A stretch of 8,928 nucleotides of DNA from Bdellovibrionales bacterium. GTDB taxonomy: Bacteria; Bdellovibrionota; Bdellovibrionia; Bdellovibrionales; UBA840. A model generated the notes under the pieces. The model saw only the letters and a list, made by a program, of their open reading frames with translations. It did not search any database and was not told where the DNA came from. Shown here one piece after another: positions 1-6,029 of this stretch. The DNA lies in the NCBI GenBank assembly GCA_020434605.1, contig JAGRAL010000185.1, positions 1 to 8,928 on the forward strand. The letters run 5' to 3'. The position numbers and the translations under genes were made by a program. Every line of letters starts with the position of its first letter. Positions within the stretch are counted from its first letter, which is position 1.

Positions 1-430
1 ACATTTTTAACGTGGTATAAATACCAGCCAGTAAAAATCTTGCTGACATAAGATCTGGCTTAGCTTTTAAAGCCGCTTCTGCTTCTTGAATCGCTTCGCT
101 AATAAAACCTTTTTTTAAATATTCAGATGCTAGTTTAACTCGAACCTCTGTAGCTGTAGGGTCATAAACTAAAACTAGCTTGTACGATTCGATGGCCTTT
201 TCAGATTGCCCTTCTAGCGCGTAGGCTTCGGCCATTGTAAAATGGTAGTCAGCTTGCGTTTTTAAGTGAAAGTCGTCGATATCACCATCTCTTACCTGTG
301 GTCTCAATGAAGCTGGGGCACGTTGCTCAAAGTCTTGATACGAATACGACGATTTGTCTGCGTTTGAACCTAAATTTGCACAGCTAATTAAGCATGGAGC
401 TATAATGACTGTTACAAGAATTTTATGCAT
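1..430 (-). CDS. TPR-repeat lipoprotein, C-terminal part beyond the left edge
   Basis: The minus strand is open from an ATG at 430-428 to the window edge, giving 143 visible residues. The N-terminus MHKILVTVIIAPCLISC is a short lipoprotein signal with lipobox L-I-S-C, so the mature protein should start at Cys17 and be membrane-anchored. After a polar linker come helical repeats of TPR character: one includes AEAYALEGQSEKAIESYKLV, the next EYLKKGFISEAIQEAEAALK, with the small and aromatic residues at TPR spacing. A third repeat begins at the edge. An AGAGAGG ribosome binding site lies 5 bases before the ATG, which supports this start. TPR lipoproteins act as scaffolds (PilF/PilW and BamD are examples), but nothing here assigns a partner. 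It is divergent from the reading frame at 588. Reading frame and lipoprotein class are secure; function is unknown. Confidence 0.85.
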   Translation of the reverse strand, partial: MHKILVTVIIAPCLISCANLGSNADKSSYSYQDFEQRAPASLRPQVRDGDIDDFHLKTQADYHFTMAEAYALEGQSEKAIESYKLVLVYDPTATEVRVKLASEYLKKGFISEAIQEAEAALKAKPDLMSARFLLAGIYTTLKM

Positions 431-579
431 GCGTACCTCTCTATTCTCTTGTCGGAAAGTGAGGTGAATTTCTTAATTTGAGAAATGTAAGACCGTGTTA
501 TTTTGGACGAACGTCTACACTAAAATGGTAGCCTCTAACTAGCCTTGAGGTTTGTTTATTTCTAGGGTGGAATTAGGGC

Positions 580-584
580 AGGAG
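580..584 (+). promoter_or_regulatory. Ribosome binding site that sets the start at 588/591
   Basis: AGGAG at 580-584 lies 3 bases before an ATG at 588 and 6 bases before a second ATG at 591. The frame is also open upstream to a TTG at 552, but that codon has no such site and would put polar residues ahead of the signal peptide. The site therefore points to 588 or, by spacing, 591. Confidence 0.7.
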
Positions 585-587
585 TAT

Positions 588-1283
588 ATGATGATTTATT
601 TTTTATTTTTAGTAACTGGACTAGTTTTTTCAGATGCGACAAAAGATGTAGCTCTTTTTAAAAATGCCTACCAATGTAATCAATTGGTTGTCGCTAACGG
701 ACGCAATAAAATCGTAGAAAGCTTTTACGTAAAAGATGGACGTCCACAACCATTAGATCAAGTGATCGACCCTGTCATTGCTCAACTTCGTGCGGACAAG
801 CGCATAAGTTCAGTCGGAAAAGAAGGTTTACAAAAAATCCAAGATGATCTTTTAAAATCTTAACCTTGCGATTCTTATGGTGTTGCATTTAATCCAGCTA
901 GAAGCTTAAGAAGCTTTGAATACGTATGTTTTCCGAGAGAAAATGGTGTTTTCAGAATAAAGGCCGAACGCTACTTAAAATTGAAAGAACAATTAGATGC
1001 TATTAACAATAATGCCGGAAGTAGCGCCCCTGTATTTAACTACTATTTAAAGTTTGCAAATATGGCCGTTTTTGACGAAGCAAAGTTGTTAGAGCCCACA
1101 CCGGCACTAGCTGCACAAGTTGATGCTGCTACCAGAGCAAGAATAAAAGGAACTCGTAGTTTAACAAAGACTCTTGATGATTCGGTTTGTTCTGAGTCGG
1201 TAAAAATCGCAGCCCGTACTCCGGCTGAATTGAGTTCCCCAGGAAGAGGTAGCTCTCAAAGAGCCAGACCTGGTAGAAGATAG
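588..1283 (+). pseudogene. Exported protein gene interrupted by one in-frame TAA (861-863)
   Basis: One frame runs from ATG 588 (or 591) to TAG 1281-1283, broken only by TAA at codon 92 (861-863). Before the stop are 91 residues starting with a signal peptide (MMIYFLFLVTGLVFSDA, cleavage probably near Ala17). After it, 139 more residues stay open with similar composition and no further stop. The second half has no credible start: the first candidate is a TTG at 981, 117 bases later, with no ribosome binding site. Four cysteines (codons 30, 94, 114 and 201) are spread over both halves, as if for two disulfides in one exported protein, and the last 20 or so residues are rich in Arg, Ser, Pro and Gly. 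I do not recognise the family. Most likely this is one gene of about 230 codons with a nonsense mutation. Alternatives are a sequencing error, stop readthrough, or a functional 91-residue protein with a decayed tail. Confidence 0.6.
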
Positions 1284-1284
1284 A

Positions 1285-1758
1285 TTATAAATTTCGGATA
1301 TAACCGATGTCGTCACCGGTAAACTTTACCATGCCGCTGATGACATCAAAGTCGTTTTCAAGCGTGTCTTGCCTAGAGTTTGAACCTACCGACCAAACCA
1401 CCAGATGAGTGGGTTTGCCATAAATATCCCTAAGCACACGGTAATGGTACGGGTTGCCCCAAGGATCAACACTTACCACACCCTCCCAGCTAAGGGCATG
1501 AGAGCTCACAGATGCCATAGATCTAGCATTTTGACTCTGCTCAATAGAGCGGATCTGAACCTGGACCTCTTCAAACAGACTTTTGCTTATTTCCTCAGCT
1601 TTAGAGGTGGCTACATCTTGTGCTCTCTTAGAGGACTGTTTCATTAAAATTGGTACCGTAATTACTATGGCTGCTACAACCGTTGCAACAAAGGTAAGTA
1701 GGTCAATAGTCGTAAAGCCCTGATATTGCTTAGATTTACTGTAACCGTCAAAAATCAC
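1285..1758 (-). CDS. GspG-like type II secretion / type IV pilin-like pseudopilin
   Basis: This 157-residue protein has a prepilin-type N-terminus: a 14-residue polar leader ending in Gly14, then FTTIDLLTFVATVVAAIVIT as the start of the hydrophobic spine helix. Prepilin peptidase would cut between Gly14 and Phe15. The usual Glu at position +5 is replaced by Asp19, a conservative but uncommon change. After an alpha-helical stem (about 40-75), DPWGNPYHYRV at 98-108 matches the conserved region of GspG major pseudopilins. A Ser-Val-Gly-Ser turn and an acidic stretch toward the C-terminus resemble the GspG calcium-loop region. The start is GTG, chosen because AGGGG (1766-1770) lies 7 bases upstream and the nearby ATG in another frame hits a stop at once. 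No other secretion or pilus gene is in the window, so it is an orphan here. It converges on the broken gene at 588-1283 with one base between stop codons. Confidence 0.8.
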   Translation of the reverse strand: MIFDGYSKSKQYQGFTTIDLLTFVATVVAAIVITVPILMKQSSKRAQDVATSKAEEISKSLFEEVQVQIRSIEQSQNARSMASVSSHALSWEGVVSVDPWGNPYHYRVLRDIYGKPTHLVVWSVGSNSRQDTLENDFDVISGMVKFTGDDIGYIRNL

Positions 1759-1900
1759 TGCATTTCCCCTGATACCTAGACTATCGGCTTGCTTTTTGAA
1801 AACTTTAGGAAGTCTCTAACCTATAATTTACGCTTATTGTCATATTTATATAGGCACAGGTGAAACTAGGCGTTATGCATGGATTATAGGCCATTACGTC

Positions 1901-1930
1901 TTGACAAGATGTGGCGTTACAGCCTATTTT
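1901..1930 (+). promoter_or_regulatory. Sigma70-type promoter for the PhaR-like gene
   Basis: A perfect TTGACA (1901-1906) is followed after 18 bases by TATTTT (1925-1930), four of six matches to TATAAT. Transcription would start near 1937, leaving a leader of about 45 bases before the TTG start at 1982. It lies in the divergent region between the pseudopilin and regulator genes. The -35 is strong and the -10 mediocre. Confidence 0.5.
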
Positions 1931-1981
1931 CGGCTCGAAAAGCAATAGAGAGTATTTAAAACCCTAAGATGGGGAGGTACC

Positions 1982-2530
1982 TTGGAAACACAAACAAACC
2001 TATCAAGCGCACCTGGTTCAGCAACTAAGACGAATAAAGTGAAGATTATTAAACGTTATCAAAACCGTAAGCTTTATGACACACAACAGTCTTGTTATGT
2101 GACATTAGATGATATTGCCAAAATGATTCGCTCTACTGAAGAAGTAATGGTTGTAGACAATAAGACTAAGCGCGATATAACTGCTGCAACTTTAACTCAG
2201 ATTATTTTTGAAGCTGAGAAAAAGTCAGGTTCTTACGCACCTCTTTATACACTAAGAGAAATCATTCAAAATCAAGATGGTAGCATTTCTGCTTATTTAG
2301 CAAAGTTAGGAGCTTTTCCAGCTTCTCATAAAACTACAATTTCTGATGCTCCGGCTATCGTTGAAACAACTAGCTCAAAATCATCTGCTTCATATGATGA
2401 TATTAAATCAAACTTGGACAACCGCTTAAACAACGCACAAAATCCTGCAGCTAATGCAAATAGCTTACTAGATAATGACGATGTTACTCCTGAGTTGCCA
2501 AACTCTAATAACAAAACATTTAATATCTAA
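1982..2530 (+). CDS. PHA synthesis regulator-like DNA-binding protein (PhaR / PHB_acc_N family)
   Basis: The 182-residue protein carries the domain typical of polyhydroxyalkanoate accumulation regulators at about residues 21-82. It begins KIIKRYQNRKLYDTQQSCYV, followed by TLDDIAKMIRSTEEVMVVDN, a Thr-Lys-Arg-Asp-Ile-Thr turn and LTQIIFEAEK. In known PhaR proteins this module binds DNA and PHA granules and represses phasin genes. A further helical segment (about 85-112) follows, then a Ser/Asn/Ala-rich tail to 182 that looks disordered. The start is TTG, placed by GGGGAGG at 1971-1977 four bases upstream; the ATG at 1969 is out of frame and no in-frame ATG precedes the domain. No PHA synthase, phasin or depolymerase gene is in the window, so a PHA role is not shown by context. 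In lineages without PHA this domain may serve other regulation. A promoter (1901-1930) and terminator (2558-2587) frame it as a single-gene transcript. Confidence 0.85.
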   Translation: METQTNLSSAPGSATKTNKVKIIKRYQNRKLYDTQQSCYVTLDDIAKMIRSTEEVMVVDNKTKRDITAATLTQIIFEAEKKSGSYAPLYTLREIIQNQDGSISAYLAKLGAFPASHKTTISDAPAIVETTSSKSSASYDDIKSNLDNRLNNAQNPAANANSLLDNDDVTPELPNSNNKTFNI

Positions 2531-2557
2531 GACTTAAATAATAATTTTGAAAGCTTG

Positions 2558-2587
2558 AAACCCGTAAAGAAATTTACGGGTTTTTTT
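2558..2587 (+). terminator. Intrinsic terminator after the PhaR-like gene
   Basis: An 11-base perfect stem, AAACCCGTAAA (2558-2568) with TTTACGGGTTT (2573-2583), encloses a GAAA tetraloop, a stable GNRA type. The stem merges into a run of seven Ts (2581-2587). It lies 28 bases after the TAA of the PhaR-like gene. The T-run overlaps the stop codon (2588-2586) of the convergent lipoprotein gene. Read on the minus strand, the same hairpin is followed only by TTTC, so it may terminate weakly there too. Confidence 0.9.
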
Positions 2588-3803
2588 ATTTGAACGATCG
2601 CCAATTATAAAATGTTTTACGGCGAGGGAAAATTTGAATCTCTTGCTCGGTCATTTCACCAGTCTCTTTTTCACCTACATTGATTGCTGCAATTTTCATT
2701 TTATACTTACCAGGTGGCAGAGAGATTCTAGCCACTTGAAATGTTTGCGGAAGAGTAACCCACTGTCTTAAGTCAGCTTGGTCCGCCATATTCATTGCCA
2801 TCCATGCCAATTGCCCAAGTCCCTCGGCATGGCGATCTACTTGGCTAGCAATCACGGCCTTTACTGCTACACCAGCGACACGCTTTGCAATAAGGGCAGC
2901 GTATTGTCTATCTAAAGTAGAAATGGCTAAGTCTTGTAAGTCTAAAAGAATCGAAGTTTCGTCTTTAAGCTTATCATTTATAAAAACTTTAGCCTGCACT
3001 CCGGAACTATAGGTTGGGTATAACTTGGGTAAGCTATGTGAGCTTGGATGAGGCTGTTTTCTAGGCCCTCTACCCTGCTGATAAATAACTACTAGCTCAC
3101 CTTGCGTTTTGTCTTTCCAATCCTTCTCATTAACTTTTATGTCACTGAATTCTTTTTTATATTTTGCATAATCATCCAAGCGACCTTTTAAGAAACTCAT
3201 ACGTAATAAGTCTTCTCTGACTTGTGCAAAATAAGGAGCATACTTATGCGTGTTTTTATAATCGATGTAAGCACTATCTGAGTTGCCTGTTTGCTCCCAT
3301 ATCAGTGCAGAAATATAAAAAGCAAATGGATTTTCTTCAAAAAACTTTTCGCCGTCCATCTTTAATTTATCTACGCGCTCGTGGATACGACGAACTTCTA
3401 CCCTAGCTTCATCGTATTGTTTTAACATTAAAAAGTTAAGTGCAGCATAGACGTGGATCAAAAGCTTTTCGTATTCGTCACCCTTGTACTGAACCATTCC
3501 TTCATTTAATACCAAGGAGCCTGCAATACGACTTATACTATGATAGTCTTTAAGTTCAGCCACATCTGCGGCTTGTAAAAATGCTTTATTGCTTTCTTTA
3601 TATTCGCCAGCTGCCTGTTCGGCCAAACCATAATCTAAAAGATACACTAACTGATCGTCAGACTCTTTATAGGCGTCTTCTTTTAACAAAGCGGCCGCCT
3701 CATCAGGATGTCCGTTTTGTAAAAAGATTAAAGGCCGTGTTAACTTAGATTGGTAAGTTGCACAGCCTATTAAAAATAAAACCAGAAAGTAATATGGTTT
3801 CAC
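2586..3803 (-). CDS. COG3014-type lipoprotein with TPR-like helices, partner of LpoB
   Basis: A 405-residue lipoprotein: signal MKPYYFLVLFLIGC with lipobox L-I-G-C, lipidated Cys14. Residues 30-210 form helical repeats of TPR type, for example YLLDYGLAEQAAGEYKESNK at about 54-73, LMLKQYDEARVEVRR near 125-139 and ISALIWEQTGNSDSAYIDYK near 164-183. A beta-rich part follows from about 235, opening with GELVVIYQQGRGPRKQP, the signature I associate with the COG3014 lipoprotein family. The C-terminus (about 350-405) has PPGKYKMKIAAINVG and ends basic. In gammaproteobacteria such as Vibrio and Shewanella this family sits beside lpoB, and the same pairing is seen here: only 8 bases separate the LpoB stop from this GTG start. 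There is no good ribosome binding site before the GTG, so translation is probably coupled to lpoB. The molecular role is unknown; a wall-synthesis accessory is inferred from the neighbour. Confidence 0.8.
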   Translation of the reverse strand: MKPYYFLVLFLIGCATYQSKLTRPLIFLQNGHPDEAAALLKEDAYKESDDQLVYLLDYGLAEQAAGEYKESNKAFLQAADVAELKDYHSISRIAGSLVLNEGMVQYKGDEYEKLLIHVYAALNFLMLKQYDEARVEVRRIHERVDKLKMDGEKFFEENPFAFYISALIWEQTGNSDSAYIDYKNTHKYAPYFAQVREDLLRMSFLKGRLDDYAKYKKEFSDIKVNEKDWKDKTQGELVVIYQQGRGPRKQPHPSSHSLPKLYPTYSSGVQAKVFINDKLKDETSILLDLQDLAISTLDRQYAALIAKRVAGVAVKAVIASQVDRHAEGLGQLAWMAMNMADQADLRQWVTLPQTFQVARISLPPGKYKMKIAAINVGEKETGEMTEQEIQIFPRRKTFYNWRSFK

Positions 3804-3811
3804 GTGTTAGA

Positions 3812-4402
3812 TTAAAAACCTACGCGTTGTTTTAAAAATCTCTTACGAATTTGATCTTGCCCTGACCATTCCATTACACCAGTGCGAAGATTAGTAAGTA
3901 TAAATGTAACTTTATAATAAACCGTCTTGTCTTTACCCACTTGCTGAGTGATTGAATCTAAACGACCATTTAAAATTAAATCGGCACCTGTTTGTCCACC
4001 CGGGCCCTTTAAAGTTTCTTTAGAAACCATGCCTGAGTTTTGGTAATTGTATTCATCAGCAATATCATCACGAGCTTCTTTGTCGATAAACTTAGCTTTT
4101 TTAGAAGACATGATTTCTACTTTCACCATATCCATAATGCTTTGTGTATCTATGTGCTCACTTGTTTTATTCTCAAGCTTAGTAACCATAATGATTGGCA
4201 TTAGTTTAGCTCGTCTGATTACCTCAGTATCGACCATATCTTTTACCAACTTATCCACAACTCTTTGCATGTCACTCTCAGACCACTTATCTGTCATGAG
4301 GTTGGTTTCGTTTGCATCCTCGTATTCACCACGCACAAACGCTTTTGGTCCACAAGAAGAAAGCACCGTTAAGCTTGCAAGCATTAGAACTAAATATTTC
4401 AT
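3812..4402 (-). CDS. lpoB: LpoB-like outer-membrane lipoprotein, activator of a class A penicillin-binding protein
   Basis: The 196-residue protein begins MKYLVLMLASLTVLSSCG: lipobox L-S-S-C, lipidated Cys17. The LpoB-type domain fills about 40-196, recognised by the path DMQRVVDKLVKDMV, the strand IIMVTKLENKTSEHIDTQSI, the helix up to KFIDKEARDDIADEY, the GADLILNGRLDSI strand and VTFILTNLRTGVMEWSGQ near the end. In E. coli, LpoB reaches from the outer membrane through the wall to stimulate PBP1B. Here the linker between lipidated Cys and domain is only about 20 residues, much shorter than the long disordered linker of E. coli LpoB, so its reach would differ. The ATG at 4402 has AGGGAG 8 bases upstream. 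It follows the orphan gene by 93 bases and precedes the COG3014 gene by 8. The family call is firm; the partner synthase is not in the window. Confidence 0.87.
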   Translation of the reverse strand: MKYLVLMLASLTVLSSCGPKAFVRGEYEDANETNLMTDKWSESDMQRVVDKLVKDMVDTEVIRRAKLMPIIMVTKLENKTSEHIDTQSIMDMVKVEIMSSKKAKFIDKEARDDIADEYNYQNSGMVSKETLKGPGGQTGADLILNGRLDSITQQVGKDKTVYYKVTFILTNLRTGVMEWSGQDQIRKRFLKQRVGF

Positions 4403-4495
4403 GTCTCAGACTCCCTAATTAACAATTAATACTCATGTTCCAAGATGTGAGTGTCTCGGTCAAGTTACTTAAATTCATGGTCTGCATTGCAGTGC

Positions 4496-4957
4496 TTAAT
4501 TTTGCCCGTTTTGCTTGCGCTGCTTAGGTCTGGAAGGTCTGGTTTGTTGGTAATTATCTATAATTTTATCATCATTTATATAAACTTTTACATTATCTTG
4601 CTCAGCATTTCGAATGTATTGCTTGGTATATTCTTTCTGTAAATTTTCATTGTACTGTTTTAACTGTTTCTTTCGGTGAACACTTTCTCTGCTGCTCTCC
4701 AGCGGATTCGGTTTATAGACCTTCGATGGTCGAGAAAAATCCGGGAACGACTCTTCTGGCGCCTCTTTAATTACGCCGTAAGTACCCTCTTCTTCTGTAC
4801 GATTTTCAATAGCAGGTTCGAGCTCCATAGTGTCATTCATGATTTCGGCACGCTTACGCATGTAATCTTGCTTTTGATATGTATCCTGCAAATGTTTGTT
4901 AACCATTTTTTCTGTTTGCTGAGAAAATGAAAGTGTCATTACCAATACTATAAACAT
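4496..4957 (-). CDS. Small exported, highly charged protein of unknown family
   Basis: A 153-residue frame with a short hydrophobic N-terminus (MFIVLVMTLSFSQQ) that could be a signal peptide. The rest is very hydrophilic, rich in Glu, Lys, Gln, Asn and Arg, with no cysteine and no recognisable domain. Predicted features are a helical, coiled-coil-prone stretch near 15-45, a Pro/Ser-rich middle (about 68-90), a second helical stretch near 90-115 and a basic tail (RPSRPKQRKQNGQN). The ATG at 4957-4955 lies against the centre of a perfect 26-base palindrome and lacks a ribosome binding site; the upstream in-frame stop leaves no other ATG, GTG or TTG. Met7 is an alternative but would destroy the signal peptide. 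It stands 65 bases after the coiled-coil lipoprotein and 93 before lpoB, so it is probably co-transcribed. The gene is likely real from its frame, export signal and place; function is unknown. Confidence 0.65.
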   Translation of the reverse strand: MFIVLVMTLSFSQQTEKMVNKHLQDTYQKQDYMRKRAEIMNDTMELEPAIENRTEEEGTYGVIKEAPEESFPDFSRPSKVYKPNPLESSRESVHRKKQLKQYNENLQKEYTKQYIRNAEQDNVKVYINDDKIIDNYQQTRPSRPKQRKQNGQN

Positions 4958-4970
4958 ATGTTTATAGTAT
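4945..4970. repeat. Perfect 26-base palindrome over the start codon of the orphan gene
   Basis: The plus strand reads ATACTATAAACAT at 4945-4957 and its exact reverse complement ATGTTTATAGTAT at 4958-4970. Outside one A/C mismatch (4944/4971) two more pairs follow (CC at 4942-4943 with GG at 4972-4973). The start codon of the minus-strand gene is 4957-4955, touching the symmetry centre. It could be a dimeric-regulator operator, or an mRNA hairpin that hides the start codon. No T-run follows on the minus strand, so it is not a terminator in the direction of the operon. Confidence 0.85.
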
Positions 4971-5022
4971 CGGATTTTTTAGAGATTATAAAGACCTTGT
5001 CTCAAAGTGAGACTGAGTTCTC

Positions 5023-6018
5023 TTAGTTAGAGTACTTAACCACTCCGGCAGAAAGACCTGCCTCACATTTGCCAAGGTTAGGCAGCTTGTCAATACAACG
5101 GCCCATGTTTCCACTTAATAAAAGACCTGGAGTAGATGGAATTTTTTCGATCATAAGCTTATAAGAAACCAATTGCGACGGATCAGCATTTTCTGGCTGT
5201 TTACAGATTGCGGTAAACTCAATATAGCCTTCTTGCTTTTTGTAAACCACATCTCTGATTAAACCTGTGGTTGTGTTACAATCAATATCGCCTTTTTTAA
5301 AGTCTACTAATTCGATATATAGACTGCCCTCAATCTCTTGCAATATCAGTTTTGGGGGCGCAGGGATTAACTCCACAAGCTGACTCAATTGCATTTGGTA
5401 TTGCCCCGCTGTTGCCATAAGTTCGGCTCCTGCAGCTGCTAAGGCCGCGGCTTGAGCTTTAAAATTTTCCATCGTGGTAGCAAACTCAGCACCCGCACCA
5501 CTTTGCTGTATAACACCATCTCGTTGCTCAATTAACTCTAGCTTTGCTGCCTCTAGTGTTGCTAGCTCTTGTTTTAATTGTTCGATATGGGAAAGATCTC
5601 TTTCTTCTTCAGGCTTAGCCTCTTCCTCATTTATACTATTTTGCAGCGCAGTTGTTTGCTTAGTATTATCCTCAATTTTGGCTGTGATTTCTTCCCAAAT
5701 CACTTTGTTATCAACACCCAAGCTCTCTAACAAAAAGTTTTCTTGTTGCTGCATCAACGCAGCTTTTTTCATTCCCACTTCTTGCAGTTTCCCTTGCAGG
5801 ATTTCAAGTCCTGCTCCTAACTGTAATACAGTCGCCATATCATCGTGGTTCTTCCAAAAAAACCACGATGCATTTTTTAACTCAATAGGATCATTCATAC
5901 TTAATGTTTCAAAACCATCATTTCTTGGATTCTGAAATGGCTTTGATTCGACAGAAGCTGTCTTAGGGCTACAGGCACTGATAAAAACCATACTTAATAA
6001 AATAATCTTTTTAATCAT
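5023..6018 (-). CDS. Coiled-coil lipoprotein of unknown family
   Basis: From the ATG at 6018 the protein has 331 residues. Its N-terminus MIKKIILLSMVFISACSP carries lipobox I-S-A-C, lipidated Cys16. After a linker comes the aromatic patch SWFFWKNHDD (about 51-60), then a long, Glu/Gln/Ala/Leu-rich coiled coil from roughly 63 to 215, interrupted by an acidic proline-containing turn near 130-142. An Ala-rich helix (about 188-206) and the Pro hinge PAPP (219-222) lead to a beta-rich C-terminal domain with four cysteines (247, 272, 308, 318), enough for two disulfides. I recognise no named family. It directly follows the outer-membrane barrel: the barrel stop overlaps this gene's ribosome binding site. 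An envelope-spanning or barrel-associated rod is a reasonable guess, by analogy with other coiled-coil envelope lipoproteins, but unproven. The upstream ATG at 6024 abuts the ribosome binding site with no spacer and was rejected. Confidence 0.82.
   Translation of the reverse strand: MIKKIILLSMVFISACSPKTASVESKPFQNPRNDGFETLSMNDPIELKNASWFFWKNHDDMATVLQLGAGLEILQGKLQEVGMKKAALMQQQENFLLESLGVDNKVIWEEITAKIEDNTKQTTALQNSINEEEAKPEEERDLSHIEQLKQELATLEAAKLELIEQRDGVIQQSGAGAEFATTMENFKAQAAALAAAGAELMATAGQYQMQLSQLVELIPAPPKLILQEIEGSLYIELVDFKKGDIDCNTTTGLIRDVVYKKQEGYIEFTAICKQPENADPSQLVSYKLMIEKIPSTPGLLLSGNMGRCIDKLPNLGKCEAGLSAGVVKYSN
5841..5878 (+). repeat. 10-base perfect inverted repeat with T-run, inside the coiled-coil lipoprotein gene
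   Basis: CATCGTGGTT (5841-5850) and AACCACGATG (5861-5870) are exact reverse complements with a 10-base spacer. On the plus strand the structure is followed by CATTTTTT (to 5878), which looks like an intrinsic terminator pointing against the gene. In the sense mRNA it would be a hairpin about 50 codons into the gene, over the codons for the WFFWKNHD patch. The pairing is certain; any function is not. Confidence 0.6.
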
Positions 6019-6024
6019 ATCCAT

Positions 6025-6029
6025 CCCCT
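6025..6029 (-). promoter_or_regulatory. Ribosome binding site overlapping the barrel gene's stop
   Basis: On the minus strand AGGGG (6029-6025) shares two bases with the TAG stop (6030-6028) of the barrel gene. It lies 6 bases before the ATG at 6018 and directly against the ATG at 6024. The spacing selects 6018 as start of the coiled-coil lipoprotein and implies translational coupling. Confidence 0.7.

Noticed and set aside
552..587. TTG at 552 as start of the exported-protein gene
   Set aside because: It lacks a ribosome binding site and would add a polar stretch before a signal peptide that begins cleanly at the ATG pair 588/591, behind AGGAG.
1822..1827. Plus-strand TATAAT as an additional promoter for the PhaR-like gene
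   Set aside because: The only -35-like hexamer, TTGAAA at 1796-1801, is 20 bases away, and the TTGACA promoter at 1901 is better placed.
4047..4418. Plus-strand open frame opposite lpoB
   Set aside because: It is a shadow of the strongly supported lpoB gene, with low-complexity Ser/Leu/Ile composition and no ribosome binding site.
4482..4492. Short palindrome CTGCA-T-TGCAG just after the orphan gene
   Set aside because: Five-base arms are expected by chance in a window of this size and no linked signal was found.
4985..4990. Minus-strand TATAAT as a promoter for the orphan/lpoB part of the cluster
   Set aside because: The hexamer is perfect but no acceptable -35 lies 16-18 bases upstream; kept only as supporting context for the palindrome.
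4999..5013. Six-base stem (GTCTCA/TGAGAC) after the coiled-coil lipoprotein gene as a terminator
   Set aside because: The stem is short, the loop is three bases and no T-run follows on the minus strand; read-through into the next gene is more likely.
5474..5935. Plus-strand open frame opposite the coiled-coil lipoprotein
   Set aside because: Its Ser/Cys/Ala-rich translation is what the reverse complement of a Glu/Ala/Gln-rich coiled coil gives; no independent support.
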